From assembly GCA_900770925.1 (NCBI GenBank), contig CAAGLY010000014.1:1-22326 (forward strand): a stretch of DNA of 22,326 nucleotides, given 5' to 3'. Below, in pieces: positions 7,010 to 15,503 of this stretch. Both the position numbers and the translations under genes were made by a program. The DNA is from Bacilli bacterium. GTDB taxonomy: Bacteria > Bacillota_I > Bacilli_A > RFN20 > CAG-288. Each line of letters opens with the position of its first letter. Positions within the stretch are counted from its first letter, which is position 1. Below the pieces are notes generated by a model. That model ran no database searches and was not told the origin of the DNA. It saw only the letters and a program-made list of their open reading frames with translations.

Positions 7010-8428
7010 CTAGGCCTCCACGAAATCGTTCGAATTGCGGCAGATAATCTGGTAATTGACACTACCGGAAGACTGATGGTAGGAGTAGATGCCTTTCAGC
7101 TTGAACTTCTTGCCAATGAACTGATTGACAGAACTATAGTTCGCCCCGTTCTTATTCTTGTAGGTGAAGGGGATATAGACCGTGTAGCTAAGCGGGGCTC
7201 CTAAGTTATTTGAGAGACGGAGTGTAATATCCTTATCACTGCCGACATATCCGCTGGTAACCTGGACTTCATCCTCAATAGCAACAGGAGAATAGAGATA
7301 CTCCGTGCTTCTTCCTGCCTGCCTATCCTGTTCAACCTGGCTAGTCGTCAGATTGAAGGTATGAGGATAATGTTCGGTATCGGTCTCATCATCGTTGTCT
7401 TCAGCCTTGATGATGACCTTGGCATCATTCTCGTTCTTCGAAGTAACCGGGAAGGTTCCGCCAGAGCACTGGAAGCCGAAAGTTTCGCTGTCGGTTGCGT
7501 TTCCGCAGAGCTGGAGATAAGCGCCAGGCTTAGTGAACTTAGAAGGAATAGCGGTCCTTCCGCAGAAGAAGTTGATTCCGGCGTATTCACCGTATTCATA
7601 TCTTCCTCCGTCTTCCTTTGAGAAATACTGGGTGAGGTAAAGGGTGTTATCGGCATAGCCAGTCACCGTTGCAGTAAAGCGGATATTCTGTCCGGCAAAG
7701 GAATTCTCATGGTTCGGATCCTTTAAGGAACGTTCGATTTCCTGCTTGACCTCTAATAAGGAGACATCCTGATAGTCTCCGTAGTTGAAGAGCGGATCAG
7801 GCTGATCGGAGAACAGGTTCAGTTTGAGATTACGGGCCTGTTTTTCCGCATCGTAGAAGGTGTTGGCAATATCATCGCCCCTAGAAGAGACGTTCTTGAC
7901 ATTCGACCATCCATCCTGGACAAGCCTCAGGTTCAGCCTCTTCCTTTCGGAAGCAGAAGCATTTTTCTTCGTGGTGTTGACCCAAACGCAGCAGACGTAA
8001 CGGCTGCCGGTCGAATCGACTTCCGGGACACCATCCGTTAAGGAATCAGAGGAGATGACGATTGTTCCGTTTGCATCTGCTTCCTTAAGGATTTCCTTCG
8101 TGTAGTTGCTCGCTCCCTTACCGAAAGGCTGGATCTTACCGGTAGATTCCGGTGTATCGATGCCGAAGAAGCGTGCTTTAATGACGGTCTTGCCATCCTG
8201 GAGATAGAAATGTGCAGTATCTCCGTCAATCGGAGTCTTCAGAGTGACCTGCTCGATTCCCTGAGTCCTGAAGCTCTTGCCCTTATATTCCCGCCTAAGA
8301 GGAACCTCAGCGGCATAATCGATCTTCTGTGTCTGCTGTTGCTGCTGAGATGCGCTCTCTTTGGTCTCCTTGCAGGAAACCGTAGAGAACAGTAAGGGGA
8401 GGATTAAGATTAATTTAGATTTCTTCAT
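7010..8428 (-). CDS. Secreted SNase/thermonuclease-type lipoprotein nuclease (472 aa)
   Basis: A lipoprotein nuclease of the staphylococcal nuclease (SNase) fold, which cuts DNA and RNA with Ca2+. The signal peptide ends in FSTVSC (C19), so the mature protein should be anchored outside the membrane, after a Gln-rich linker. The SNase domain covers about 55-215. The active-site set is complete: PIDGDT (D68, D70), ARFFGIDTPE (R86, D91, T92, E94) and GSRYV (R143), matching D19/D21, R35, D40-T41, E43 and R87 of the S. aureus enzyme. Residues 225-335 look like an OB-like beta domain and 345-472 a further beta-rich domain, so the protein is about twice the length of plain SNases. Its stop lies 4 nt before the zinc-ribbon gene, and its start 2 nt after the solute-binding gene. 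The context suggests degradation of extracellular nucleic acid for uptake. Confidence 0.9.
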   Translation of the reverse strand: MKKSKLILILPLLFSTVSCKETKESASQQQQQTQKIDYAAEVPLRREYKGKSFRTQGIEQVTLKTPIDGDTAHFYLQDGKTVIKARFFGIDTPESTGKIQPFGKGASNYTKEILKEADANGTIVISSDSLTDGVPEVDSTGSRYVCCVWVNTTKKNASASERKRLNLRLVQDGWSNVKNVSSRGDDIANTFYDAEKQARNLKLNLFSDQPDPLFNYGDYQDVSLLEVKQEIERSLKDPNHENSFAGQNIRFTATVTGYADNTLYLTQYFSKEDGGRYEYGEYAGINFFCGRTAIPSKFTKPGAYLQLCGNATDSETFGFQCSGGTFPVTSKNENDAKVIIKAEDNDDETDTEHYPHTFNLTTSQVEQDRQAGRSTEYLYSPVAIEDEVQVTSGYVGSDKDITLRLSNNLGAPLSYTVYIPFTYKNKNGANYSSVNQFIGKKFKLKGIYSYHQSSGSVNYQIICRNSNDFVEA

Positions 8429-8430
8429 AT

Positions 8431-9885
8431 CTACCTCGCTAATTTTGTCTGGTTCTCGGCATCGAGGAAAGCCTGATCGATTGACTTCGTTCCCGTGAGG
8501 GCCTGAACCATAAGGCCTTTGACTTCTTCACGGCACTTAGCGGAACCTTTGAAGCAGGGCGTGTTCAGATATTGACCTTTGATTTGATCCTTGATGACCT
8601 TCTGTGCTTCGCCAAGGGCCTCGCCTTCTTCGCAGTAAGCTAAGTATTCCTCCGTCTCGTAACAGGACTGACGGACTGGAGAATAACCCCTAGAGGAATA
8701 GAGGGCGAGATTAAGGTTCACCGCAGAGGAGGTCAGATACTTCAGGAACTTCCATCCGTATTTTACCTTCCTGCCGTTTTTATCATCCGGAGTCTTAAGC
8801 AGAGTGCAGGTGATACCCTGAGTGACATATTCGGGTTTATAGTTCGAATAGGGGACTTTCGCAACGCCGACAGTGAAACCATCGCCGGAGGGGACATTGT
8901 ATCCTGTTCCGCCAGAGGAACCGATATCGAACAAGACTTCCTGGGAAGTAAAGAGGTCAGAGCCATACTTATTGTCGTTTGTTCCCTTTGTACGGAAGAC
9001 ATTATTATCGTAATCGGCTTTTAATTCCGTAACCCTTTTCTTTGCTTCCGCATTATTGAATTCGATCTTTCCCTCGCCGTTTTCAATGGAAGCATAAGGG
9101 ATATCCCGCTGATAGCACTGCGTGATGAAGAGGTTGTCATCGGAATCATAGTAGAAGGGATACTCGAGGGTGTTTCCGGCTTTATCCTCATAGGCGCCTG
9201 CTTCAATCTTCTTGGCAATATAGCGGCAGAATTTCCTGAAGCTATCAAAGGTCAGATTGTCCCTGAAGGAAGCAAGCTGATCGGTATTCCTTCCTAGCTT
9301 CTCATCCTCGTTGTACTGGCCAAGGATAGTCTGGACGACTTCCTTGTTATAGAAGAGGACTTCAGTCGACTTAAGGACCGGAAGGGAATACCTTCCCTCA
9401 CGGGTATAATGCTGACCTTCATCATAGAAGGCAGGGAGGAAATCGCTTGCTTCCCCGTCTCCGATATACTCTTCTTTGCCAAAACCGATTTTTTCGTCGT
9501 TGGCTAATTCAGCCCTGTTGACAACATATTTGCCGGTATCTGAACCTTCGGCAGCAATGTAGTCAGCAACATGGTCCGGATAAGCGACAGCGATAGTCGG
9601 ATAGTCGCCGGTGCTGAAGCTCTTCACAATCTTGTTATGAAGATCAGTATAGTTTCCCTGATAGGAATCCTGTCCGGCATTGATGTGGACATCCACTCCT
9701 TCGTTTTTCTTGACTAGAACGGAGAACTCATCAGCGAGTTTCTGGAACTCATCCTGCAGTCCGGCTCCGGAAGCATGCCACCTATTGATGGTGACGGTCT
9801 TCTCTTCAGTGCTTTTGCCGCCACAGGAAACCCTAGTACCCAAAAGGATGGGAAGAAGGGCAAGAACTTTCAGTTTTCTTTTCAT
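8431..9885 (-). CDS. ABC transporter solute-binding lipoprotein, copy 1 (484 aa)
   Basis: An extracellular binding protein of the carbohydrate-type family (SBP_bac_1/8-like, as with MalE/UgpB). It has a lipoprotein-like signal peptide ending RVSC (C21); Arg at -3 is unusual for a lipobox. Typical elements are TVTINRWHASG at the start of the mature domain, FSTGDYPTIAVAYPDHVADY, FYNKEVV, YDSDDNLFI, DIGSSGGTGYN, and LNLALYSSRGYSPVRQS near the end. The same motifs occur in the next upstream gene (9920-11416), so the two are tandem paralogs that have diverged strongly. Length exceeds that of most family members (about 420). The ligand cannot be read from sequence; its place between permeases and a nuclease suggests nucleic-acid breakdown products, but a sugar or glycerophosphodiester is possible. 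Ribosome site AGGAAA before the ATG; 2 nt to the nuclease gene. Confidence 0.87.
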   Translation of the reverse strand: MKRKLKVLALLPILLGTRVSCGGKSTEEKTVTINRWHASGAGLQDEFQKLADEFSVLVKKNEGVDVHINAGQDSYQGNYTDLHNKIVKSFSTGDYPTIAVAYPDHVADYIAAEGSDTGKYVVNRAELANDEKIGFGKEEYIGDGEASDFLPAFYDEGQHYTREGRYSLPVLKSTEVLFYNKEVVQTILGQYNEDEKLGRNTDQLASFRDNLTFDSFRKFCRYIAKKIEAGAYEDKAGNTLEYPFYYDSDDNLFITQCYQRDIPYASIENGEGKIEFNNAEAKKRVTELKADYDNNVFRTKGTNDNKYGSDLFTSQEVLFDIGSSGGTGYNVPSGDGFTVGVAKVPYSNYKPEYVTQGITCTLLKTPDDKNGRKVKYGWKFLKYLTSSAVNLNLALYSSRGYSPVRQSCYETEEYLAYCEEGEALGEAQKVIKDQIKGQYLNTPCFKGSAKCREEVKGLMVQALTGTKSIDQAFLDAENQTKLAR

Positions 9886-9919
9886 CGTGTTTTCCTTTCA
9901 GGCAGTGAATACGGCTACC

Positions 9920-11416
9920 TTATTTGACTGCGACAAGGCAGGCGTTATAGGCGTCGGAGAAGAGTTTTTCAAGATCGGCCTGATACTCGGCGCCAGTCTT
10001 CGTCGAAGTTAAAGCATTAGTCCTGATACCAGAGACCTGAGTACGGGCAGTGGAAGAACCTAAGAAAGCAGGAGAGACATATAAGGCATTGAGGACCTTC
10101 TGATCAGTAGAATAGTTCCTGTTACGGGCTAAAAGCCTATCAAGAGTAGCCTTCTCCTTGCCGCGGGTAGAAGCAGCTTCCTTGTATTCTTCGGTTTCCT
10201 TAACGGATTTACGGATACCCATATAGCCAGAGTTGACCGCCCAGTCAAGGCAGTTATCCTTGTTGGTGATGGTCTTGTATAAGAGCCAGGAGGCTAACTT
10301 ACGGTTTTCGCTTCCGTGATCAAGGACAGAAAGAGACGGACCTTGGTTGATGATAGCTAAATTCTTGCCTTCGGCATGCGGGATAGGAGCAACACCGACA
10401 TCCATCGGGTTAGCAGAAGAGAACTGATACTTATAACCGCCGGTAGAACCGACAGAGAAGAGGGTATTCTGTTTATTGAAATAAGCATTGGTGTAGGTGT
10501 TTCCGGCAACGCCCTTAGTGATGAAATAGCCTTTTTCCTTGTATTCGTGGAACTTGGTGAGAAGCTCTTTCCTCTTGGTCTTATTTTCACCTTCGCCGAA
10601 ATCGAAATGTCCTTTTCCGTCAGCGCCGACAGAAGTATAGCCGATGCCATACTGTTTAGCTAAGGTAATGAAAAGGTTATCATCGGAGTCATAGGCAAAG
10701 ACCGCGTGATAGGTATCGTCGCTCAATAAGATCTTCTGGTTATCCGGAAGACTGGAATTATAGGTGATGATAGCCGGGCAGAGCTTTTCGAAGAGTTCTT
10801 CCCAGGTGAGGTTTTCGAAGTAGTCGGTGGTTAAGGCTTTTCCGCCATTGATGGTCGGATCAATACCGCTGAGGTTAAGGCCGACAAGGACGTCTGCATT
10901 GTAGTACCTAGCTTCGGTGGATTTGCAATAAGGGACAGAATAGGTACCGCTGACCGAATAGGAGTTACCCTCTTCAAGGAAGGTAGAATAGATATCTTCC
11001 TTATCCTCACTTGTCCATCCATAGTCAGCATTATTGATATAAGGATCAAGATCGACTGCCTTGCCGTAGTTGATGTATTCGGCTACGTGGTCCGGATAGC
11101 ACTGGACGATATCCGGATAATCGCCGGTGGCAAAAGCCTTAACAACAGCATCCTTCAGTTCGTTATAACCCATGCCGGTCTTAATGGTATTGGTAACCGT
11201 GACATTCGGTTCAAGCTTCCTGAATTCGTCGATGTAGCTCTGTAACTGAGCCTGGTTGTTCTGGCCGGTGATAGACCAGAGTTCGATGGTTGTCTTCTCT
11301 TTGATTTGCGGAACGTAGGTGTTGTCGGCCGGAGTGGTCGGAGTGGCAGAAGTCTTTACGGAGCAGCCAGTAAGAATTAACGGTAACAGGAACAGAACAG
11401 AAAGTTTCTTTTTCAT
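9920..11416 (-). CDS. ABC transporter solute-binding lipoprotein, copy 2 (498 aa)
   Basis: Signal peptide with a classic lipobox ILTGC (C18), so a membrane-anchored extracellular binding protein. Mature domain starts with TIELWSITGQNNQAQLQSYI, the first strand and helix of SBP_bac_1-type proteins. It shares FATGDYPDIVQCYPDHVAEYI, YDSDDNLFI, FSVGSTGGYKYQFSS and a C-terminal SGYMGIRKSVKETEEY with copy 1. It lies between the MalG-like permease gene (48-nt gap) and copy 1 (34-nt gap). GGAGG lies 9 nt before the start. Keeping two divergent copies may mean two ligands feeding one channel, or two subunits that bind different parts of one ligand. Confidence 0.9.
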   Translation of the reverse strand: MKKKLSVLFLLPLILTGCSVKTSATPTTPADNTYVPQIKEKTTIELWSITGQNNQAQLQSYIDEFRKLEPNVTVTNTIKTGMGYNELKDAVVKAFATGDYPDIVQCYPDHVAEYINYGKAVDLDPYINNADYGWTSEDKEDIYSTFLEEGNSYSVSGTYSVPYCKSTEARYYNADVLVGLNLSGIDPTINGGKALTTDYFENLTWEELFEKLCPAIITYNSSLPDNQKILLSDDTYHAVFAYDSDDNLFITLAKQYGIGYTSVGADGKGHFDFGEGENKTKRKELLTKFHEYKEKGYFITKGVAGNTYTNAYFNKQNTLFSVGSTGGYKYQFSSANPMDVGVAPIPHAEGKNLAIINQGPSLSVLDHGSENRKLASWLLYKTITNKDNCLDWAVNSGYMGIRKSVKETEEYKEAASTRGKEKATLDRLLARNRNYSTDQKVLNALYVSPAFLGSSTARTQVSGIRTNALTSTKTGAEYQADLEKLFSDAYNACLVAVK

Positions 11417-11464
11417 CAGATCAATCCTCCTTTAATTTCTATATATGTTGATCTTGAAGACAAT

Positions 11465-12445
11465 TTAGCCTTTAATACCGGCACGTCCAACACCGCGCCT
11501 GATGTATTTCCGGAAGATAACGAAGAGAAGGAATAACGGAACCGTAACGAAGACCGTAGCTGCCATCTGGTAACCATAGCTTGTCCTGCCGGTATCGACA
11601 TCGGTGAAGGCAGAGCCGCGGAGACCATTGGAGATAAGACGGAAGTCAGACTTCGAAGCGACTAGGTTCGGCCAGACATAGGAGTTCCAGGTACCCCTGA
11701 ACTTCAATATCGTGATGGAGATAATCGTAGGAAGAGCAAGAGGAACCCTGACTTTCCATAAGAAGGCCCAATCGGACTTGCCATCGACTTTTGCCGAGAG
11801 ATAGAGCTCATTAGGAATCTGTTTGAAATTCTGTCTGAGCAAGTAGATGTAGAAGACGGAAATCCAGAAAGGAACAATCATCGCTAGGTAAGCATCAAGC
11901 CGTGTCTGGCTAGAGCCTGTCCAGCCAAAGGAAGCAACCGTGATGTAATTCGAGATAACCATCATTTCGCCAGGAATCATCCTTGTCCTAAGGAAGACCC
12001 TGAAGACGGCATCACGTCCTTTGAAATTAAGACGGGCGAAGGCGAAGGCACCGAGAACGGTCGTAATCAGAGTACCTAAGGTGGAGAAGATAGCGACAAC
12101 GACTGTATTGATTAAGTATTTGGAGAAATCGAATTTGTCTAAGGCGTAGACGTAGTTCGACCACCTGATGATGGTCGGATAGAAGGTCTGCTTCGACTGG
12201 ATGACTTCGCTGTTTGACTTTAACGAAGTGATAATCCTCCAATAGAAGGGGAAGATCATCAGCAGGGCTAAGAAGCCGATGATGATGTAGAGAAGAGTAA
12301 TGGAAGCGACATGTCCGACTTTCTGACGATGGCGGATTGCCTCGACGGTTGCACCGGACTCTTCTAAGGAGAGCTCGATTTCCGGTTTGATCTTCGAATG
12401 GTCGAAGTTAGGATAGGCGGTTTTTTCGATAGCTTGGTTTTCCAT
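11465..12445 (-). CDS. ABC transporter permease, MalG/UgpE type (326 aa)
   Basis: Inner-membrane channel subunit of the carbohydrate-uptake (CUT1) type. After a 45-residue hydrophilic N-terminus there are about six membrane segments, the first at about 47-68. The EAA loop that docks on the ATPase is clear at 214-235 (LYLSAKVDGKSDWAFLWKVR), followed by PLALPTIISITILKFRGTWNSYVWP, typical of MalG-like subunits. It pairs with the MalF-like gene just upstream (14-nt gap). AGGAGG precedes the ATG. The last residues are basic (RKYIRRGVGRAGIKG), as usual. Confidence 0.92.
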   Translation of the reverse strand: MENQAIEKTAYPNFDHSKIKPEIELSLEESGATVEAIRHRQKVGHVASITLLYIIIGFLALLMIFPFYWRIITSLKSNSEVIQSKQTFYPTIIRWSNYVYALDKFDFSKYLINTVVVAIFSTLGTLITTVLGAFAFARLNFKGRDAVFRVFLRTRMIPGEMMVISNYITVASFGWTGSSQTRLDAYLAMIVPFWISVFYIYLLRQNFKQIPNELYLSAKVDGKSDWAFLWKVRVPLALPTIISITILKFRGTWNSYVWPNLVASKSDFRLISNGLRGSAFTDVDTGRTSYGYQMAATVFVTVPLFLLFVIFRKYIRRGVGRAGIKG

Positions 12446-12459
12446 TGTTCCTAACCTCC

Positions 12460-13524
12460 TTAATAGTGGACCTTCTTCTTGCTGACGGCAAGCTGAAGGA
12501 CAGTGAAGAGCAGAATGATAACGAAGAGAAAGACGGCAGCGGCAGCAGCATAGGAGACATGGTCTCCGATGTTGTTGTAGATGTAGTAGACGATCGTGTA
12601 CCTGTTGTAGCTTCCGCTTGTGGTACCAGGTCCGTTGAATAAGCCGACGATCGAGGTGTATTCCTTGAAGGCTCCGATAAAGGAGGTGACGATGATGTAG
12701 AGGATCTGAGGAGACCTGAGAGGAACGGTAATCTTCCAGAGAATCTTATTGGAGCTAGCTCCATCGACCTTAGCAGCGTTATAGTACTGCTTATCGATGT
12801 TCTGCAAGCCGGAAAGGAAGATCAGGATCTTGAAGGGGAGCGAGGACCAGATGATGTAGAAGCAGAGAGGCAGCCTTGCATGAAGGCGGTCAGCGCCATA
12901 GACCCAGGCAGTATCGAGATGGAAGATATAGTTGATGATACCATTCTTATCGAAGATGACGGAGAAGACCATGCCGATAGCGATGGCGTTTGTGACATAA
13001 GGTAAGAAGAAGACGGTCTGAAGGAACTTCTTGAAGAAGGGGAGGGCATTTAAGGCAACGCTGATTAACAGAGCAATCAAGGTAGCAAAAGGAACCGTGA
13101 CAAAGACAATGAGGAAGGTGTTGGGGATAGCGTACCGGGAGAAGTTGACTTCCTGTCCGCCATTTGACAGTTTCCTTCCGAAAATGGCACCGAAGTTTTC
13201 CCAGGTGAATCCTTTGCTTGTTCCGTCAATCTGGTTGTAATCTTTCCTAAAGGAGATAGCAATTGTATTAATAAGAGGATAGAGAAGGAAGATAACCAGT
13301 AGGACAATGACCGGAGCAAGATAGAGCCATCCTTTCCAGTTGTTCTGGCTGGCCACATCCTCGATTCCGGTAACCTTATATGGTTTCTTGTTCTTTTTCC
13401 TCGGCTTGACTAAGCGGATAACGACGTTCTTATCCTCCTGATATCCTTCCTGATATTCAGGGCGGGTATCGAAGAAGTCATTATGGGCAGTCAGGCTCTT
13501 TTCCTGTCTGAGTATCTCCGCCAT
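12460..13524 (-). CDS. ABC transporter permease, MalF/UgpA type (354 aa)
   Basis: The second channel subunit of the CUT1-type transporter. A long charged cytoplasmic N-terminus (1-62, with KPRKKNKKPYK) precedes six predicted membrane segments, the first at about 66-90. The EAA loop is at 248-269 (YNAAKVDGASSNKILWKITV). I chose the ATG at 13524: GGGAG lies 7 nt before it and it follows the ATPase stop by 1 nt. An in-frame ATG at 13548 lies inside the ATPase gene. The N-terminus is longer than in most UgpA-like proteins, which start close to the first membrane segment. The ATPase partner carries an equally unusual insertion, so an added cytoplasmic contact between the two is possible but not shown. 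Confidence 0.92.
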   Translation of the reverse strand: MAEILRQEKSLTAHNDFFDTRPEYQEGYQEDKNVVIRLVKPRKKNKKPYKVTGIEDVASQNNWKGWLYLAPVIVLLVIFLLYPLINTIAISFRKDYNQIDGTSKGFTWENFGAIFGRKLSNGGQEVNFSRYAIPNTFLIVFVTVPFATLIALLISVALNALPFFKKFLQTVFFLPYVTNAIAIGMVFSVIFDKNGIINYIFHLDTAWVYGADRLHARLPLCFYIIWSSLPFKILIFLSGLQNIDKQYYNAAKVDGASSNKILWKITVPLRSPQILYIIVTSFIGAFKEYTSIVGLFNGPGTTSGSYNRYTIVYYIYNNIGDHVSYAAAAAVFLFVIILLFTVLQLAVSKKKVHY

Positions 13525-13525
13525 A

Positions 13526-15493
13526 TTAATTCTCCCACTCCATCTCAATCCGTTCTTCGGTATCTTTATTGAAGATGAAGCATTTGTTCGGTTTGACCTT
13601 TAAGAAGCAGTCATGATTGATCTTGGTATCGCTAGGAACGATAGCCTTAAAGGTTTCCTTCGTGCAGGAAGGATTATGGGCAACGACGAATAAGTCACGT
13701 CCTAAGACCTGCCTCATTTCCCTCTTCGCGGAGAAGCCTAGCCCTTCTTTATTATCTAAGGAAATCCTTCCTTCCGGACGGATAGCGACATAGACTTCCT
13801 GATCCTTCACTTCGTTCTTGAAGCCTAAGATCTTCTCTTCTCCGATATAGACACCATGGTCTTTCAAGATTCCCTTGAAGACATTGATTGGCGGATTTCC
13901 TAAGAACTGGGCAACGAAAAGGTTGACCGGAGAATTATAGACATCCTGCGGTGCTCCGATCTGCTGCTCTTCACCGTTCTTCCTGACAACAATCCTATCG
14001 CAGATAGACCTTGCCTCTTCCTGATCGTGGGTAACAAAGACCATCGTAATTCCGGTTTCACGCTGGATACGCTTGATCTCTTCACGGGTCTGAAGACGTA
14101 AACGGGCATCAAGGTTCGATAACGGCTCATCGAGAAGAAGCATTTTCGGTTTCTTCACCAGAGCACGGGCAATAGCAACACGCTGCTGCTGACCGCCGGA
14201 GAGCTGGCTAGGCTTACGGTCTAAGTATTCCTCGACCTGAACAAGCTTAGCAGCCTCATAGACGATCTCAGCACGCTCTGCCTTAGTAAGAGAACGATGG
14301 GTGATAGCCGTCTTCCTCTCGCTCTTGACTTCGCTTAAGCCAAGCTCGGAGGTAAGAAGGGCAACGCCTTCCTTGCTCCTTGCCTCACTGGTATGAACAA
14401 GGATAAGGAAAATCCAGAGCTGTTCGTCCTGATAATAAAGCTTAAGATCCGAGAAACGATAGCCTTTCTGATGAAGGAATTTCTTGATTGAAGCAGTAAA
14501 GGCCTTATCGTTGACCGATGTAATCGAGAAGCTGACATGGGAGAAGGAAATAGCGGAAGTAATCTTCTGTTCCCTCTCTTCGCGTAAAGAGGAACGCCTA
14601 TCGGTGATACGGGCGACAAGCTCGTATCCGCTCTTGGCTTTCCTGATTGAGATAGCTTCGACATGTCCGTAACCTTTCCTGATGTTACGGATGGTCTTGA
14701 TATCCTCATCCCTTTTAGCCGTGGTGAAATTGCTTGGCAGCTTGCCTAAGAAGTTAAGAGAAATTCTCTCCAGTTCAAGCTTCTGCGTGACCTTAGCACG
14801 GATCTTAGTATCGTATAAAGCTTCGCTCGTCTGTTCTTCTTTCTCTTCCCCCTTAGTCCTTTCGATGACTTCGTTGACATGGGAAGCAAAGAGATCCTTA
14901 AGATCACGGGCAACATTCTTTAAATGGAAGACAATCGTGATTGTCTTTCCTTCTAAATTGACGGGATTCTTCTTATCTTTCCTAGCTAAAGGATCAACTC
15001 CTTCGGCAGTGACATCGATGGAGAAGTTCTTATTGGTGAAGCCGATACGCTTAGCTAAGGAGAGGAAAGACTCCTTGATTCCGTCAAGGTGGTCTTTCTT
15101 TGTCCTGACATAGGTATAGGTCAGATCAAAATCAAAGAAGGTGACAAGCGGAACCTCGACCTTAAGGTTCGTGAGCGGGAATTCGATGTTTTTGAAGATG
15201 CTCCTATGCGGATATAAGGCGTAATTCTGGAAGACTAATCCGATTCCGCGCTTTTCCGGAGAGAGGTTAGTGACCTCCTGGTCACCGAACCAGACCTCGC
15301 CGGAGGTCGGTTTCTGTAAGCCGGAGATCCTATATAAGGTAGTGGACTTTCCGCATCCGGAAGGGCCGAGTAATCCGACCAGCTTTCCGTCCGGAACAAC
15401 GAAGTCGAGGTTGTTCACGGCGATAGTATCGTGGATGTTCTTCTTCGGATTGCCGGCAAAGATTTTCGTCAGGTTCTTGAGTTTGATTTCCAT
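13526..15493 (-). CDS. ABC transporter ATPase, MalK/UgpC/MsmK type with a ~285-aa insertion (655 aa)
   Basis: The ATP-hydrolysing subunit of the transporter. All core motifs are present: Walker A GPSGCGKST (43-51), Q-loop LVFQNYALYPH (Q89), signature LSGGQQQR (431-438), Walker B MLLLDEP (451-457), D-loop SNLDA, H-loop H489, and a C-terminal regulatory domain (about 535-655) as in MalK/UgpC. Family members have about 360-380 residues. Here residues about 112-398 split the helical domain between NIEFPL and the helix before DRKPSQLSGGQ. The insertion is charged, with two beta-alpha-beta-beta-looking halves (about 117-192 and 319-368). The frame is open and motifs are intact on both sides, so it is not an intron or a broken gene. 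Mycoplasma MsmK-like proteins (MG187 and relatives) are likewise about 585 aa, from memory. GGAG precedes the ATG; the MalF-like gene starts 1 nt after the stop. Confidence 0.93.
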   Translation of the reverse strand: MEIKLKNLTKIFAGNPKKNIHDTIAVNNLDFVVPDGKLVGLLGPSGCGKSTTLYRISGLQKPTSGEVWFGDQEVTNLSPEKRGIGLVFQNYALYPHRSIFKNIEFPLTNLKVEVPLVTFFDFDLTYTYVRTKKDHLDGIKESFLSLAKRIGFTNKNFSIDVTAEGVDPLARKDKKNPVNLEGKTITIVFHLKNVARDLKDLFASHVNEVIERTKGEEKEEQTSEALYDTKIRAKVTQKLELERISLNFLGKLPSNFTTAKRDEDIKTIRNIRKGYGHVEAISIRKAKSGYELVARITDRRSSLREEREQKITSAISFSHVSFSITSVNDKAFTASIKKFLHQKGYRFSDLKLYYQDEQLWIFLILVHTSEARSKEGVALLTSELGLSEVKSERKTAITHRSLTKAERAEIVYEAAKLVQVEEYLDRKPSQLSGGQQQRVAIARALVKKPKMLLLDEPLSNLDARLRLQTREEIKRIQRETGITMVFVTHDQEEARSICDRIVVRKNGEEQQIGAPQDVYNSPVNLFVAQFLGNPPINVFKGILKDHGVYIGEEKILGFKNEVKDQEVYVAIRPEGRISLDNKEGLGFSAKREMRQVLGRDLFVVAHNPSCTKETFKAIVPSDTKINHDCFLKVKPNKCFIFNKDTEERIEMEWEN

Positions 15494-15503
15494 AATCAGT
15501 CTC

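Noticed and set aside
13526..15493. Group of two genes or a frameshift instead of one long ATPase
   Set aside because: A single open frame carries all ATPase motifs in the right order. The extra part is in frame and compositionally like its surroundings.
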